A stretch of DNA of 64,000 nt from Gottfriedia luciferensis (lineage in GTDB: Bacteria; Bacillota; Bacilli; Bacillales; Bacillaceae_G): positions 62,001 to 126,000 of the forward strand of contig NZ_MDKC01000001.1 in the NCBI RefSeq assembly GCF_001712755.1, given 5' to 3'. The notes under the pieces are model-generated. The model did not search any database and had not been told where the DNA came from. It saw only the letters and a list, made by a program, of their open reading frames with translations. Each line of letters starts with the position of its first letter. Position 1 is the stretch's first letter. The position numbers were made by a program, and so were the translations under genes. Positions 63,556 through 64,000 of this stretch are shown one piece after another.

Positions 63556-64000
63556 TTATTGACCAGGTGTCGGTAATTTCTGAATTACATCCTTAATATC
63601 AAGAAAATCTATATTTAACTCAATTAATTTCATATTAATGTCTAGAGTTTCTTCTTCACCTGTTGCTAATATAGCTTTACCACGTATATTATTTGCTACA
63701 TCAATAATTATATTTTGCTGTTCTCTATACTTTTCAGGTGTTTCAAGAGCGATCATCTCATCAAGGTCTTTTATAATAGGATCAACTAATTTTCGCTTTT
63801 TGTCTGGACTTAAGCTTATCGTTTCAACATCTACTGCTTTATTCCAATCGTTAAGTAATGAATCATACATCTTACTGATGTTTTCTACATACATTTTTTC
63901 ATTTTCAAGTTTATTTTTCTCTTGATTATCTTGTTCTAATATAGCTGATTCTTTATTAGTTTGTTCTTTTTGTTTTAATTCAATTTCTGCTTTTTTAATT
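63556..64000 (-). CDS. Partial Lys/Glu-rich protein running off the right edge
   Basis: The minus-strand frame is open to the window edge, giving at least 147 residues. The visible N-side, upstream of the apparent ATG at 63894, is a charged stretch ('ELKQKEQTNKESAI') that looks like a coiled coil or spacer. The C-terminal part ('MYDSLLNDWNKAVDVETISL' onward) is helical and ends 'VIQKLPTPGQ'. The lysine- and glutamine-rich spacer is of the kind seen after a lipobox in Gram-positive lipoproteins, but the N-terminus is not visible. Family unknown. Confidence 0.55.
   Translation of the reverse strand, partial: IKKAEIELKQKEQTNKESAILEQDNQEKNKLENEKMYVENISKMYDSLLNDWNKAVDVETISLSPDKKRKLVDPIIKDLDEMIALETPEKYREQQNIIIDVANNIRGKAILATGEEETLDINMKLIELNIDFLDIKDVIQKLPTPGQ

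Noticed and set aside
1-64000. tRNA genes, rRNA genes and complete insertion sequences
   Set aside because: I saw no cloverleaf-like tRNA, no rRNA block and no transposase gene; only the RNase P RNA and T-box are clear RNA genes.

Overview
This 64 kb window looks like core chromosome of an AT-rich, endospore-forming member of the Bacillaceae. Gene order follows the Bacillus subtilis segment from ypbG/mecB to ypsC with almost no rearrangement: mecB, gudB, ypdA, cmk, ypfD, yphA, der, gpsA, yphE/F, spoIVA, hbs, folE, hepS-menG-hepT, ndk, aro genes, ypiA/B/F, qcrABC, ypjA-D, dapB, mgsA, bshB1-bshA, cca, birA, panBCD, dinG, ypmAB, aspB, dnaD, nth, ypoC, ponA-recU, yppC/F/G, ypsA, gpsB, rnpB, ypsC. 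Sporulation genes (spoIVA, a spoVIF-like gene, an sspM-like gene), many AGGAGG ribosome binding sites and U-rich hairpin terminators support this. I cannot name the species.

Layout. 1-9 kb: a decayed metallophosphoesterase, a MerR regulator with a cobalamin-type domain, mecB, glutamate dehydrogenase with a catabolite-response-like site, bacillithiol disulfide reductase, asparaginase, cmk and an S1-domain protein. 9-20 kb: der, gpsA, sporulation genes, HU, folE and the menaquinone/heptaprenyl genes. 20-27 kb: ndk, then a T-box leader ahead of aroC-aroB, aroA and ypiA/ypiB. 27-33 kb: the cytochrome bc operon and membrane proteins. 33-45 kb: lysine, methylglyoxal, bacillithiol, tRNA maturation, biotin and pantothenate genes, then dinG. 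45-53 kb: aspB, dnaD, nth and the ponA-recU pair. 53-60 kb: small ypp genes, an orphan GntR regulator, gpsB, the RNase P RNA and a 23S rRNA methyltransferase.

From about 60.4 kb to the end the content changes to accessory DNA: a tyrosine recombinase whose start lies inside the terminator of ypsC, a predicted minus-strand small RNA, two large inverted repeats, an unknown small protein, a GIY-YIG nuclease-like protein, another small ORF and a Lys/Glu-rich protein running off the edge. This is probably the left end of an integrated element whose other end is outside the window.

How the genes connect: YpdA, BshA and BshB1 belong to bacillithiol metabolism. HepS, HepT, MenG and QcrABC supply and use menaquinone. 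The aro genes feed chorismate to menaquinone, folate and aromatic amino acids. PonA, RecU, GpsB, MecB, DnaD and Der serve wall growth, repair, division, proteolysis control, replication and ribosome assembly. The most unusual material is the CarH-like regulator with changed upper-face residues, two families of structured intergenic repeats, a hairpin-sequestered micro-ORF, and the integrase/small-RNA/foldback region at the right.
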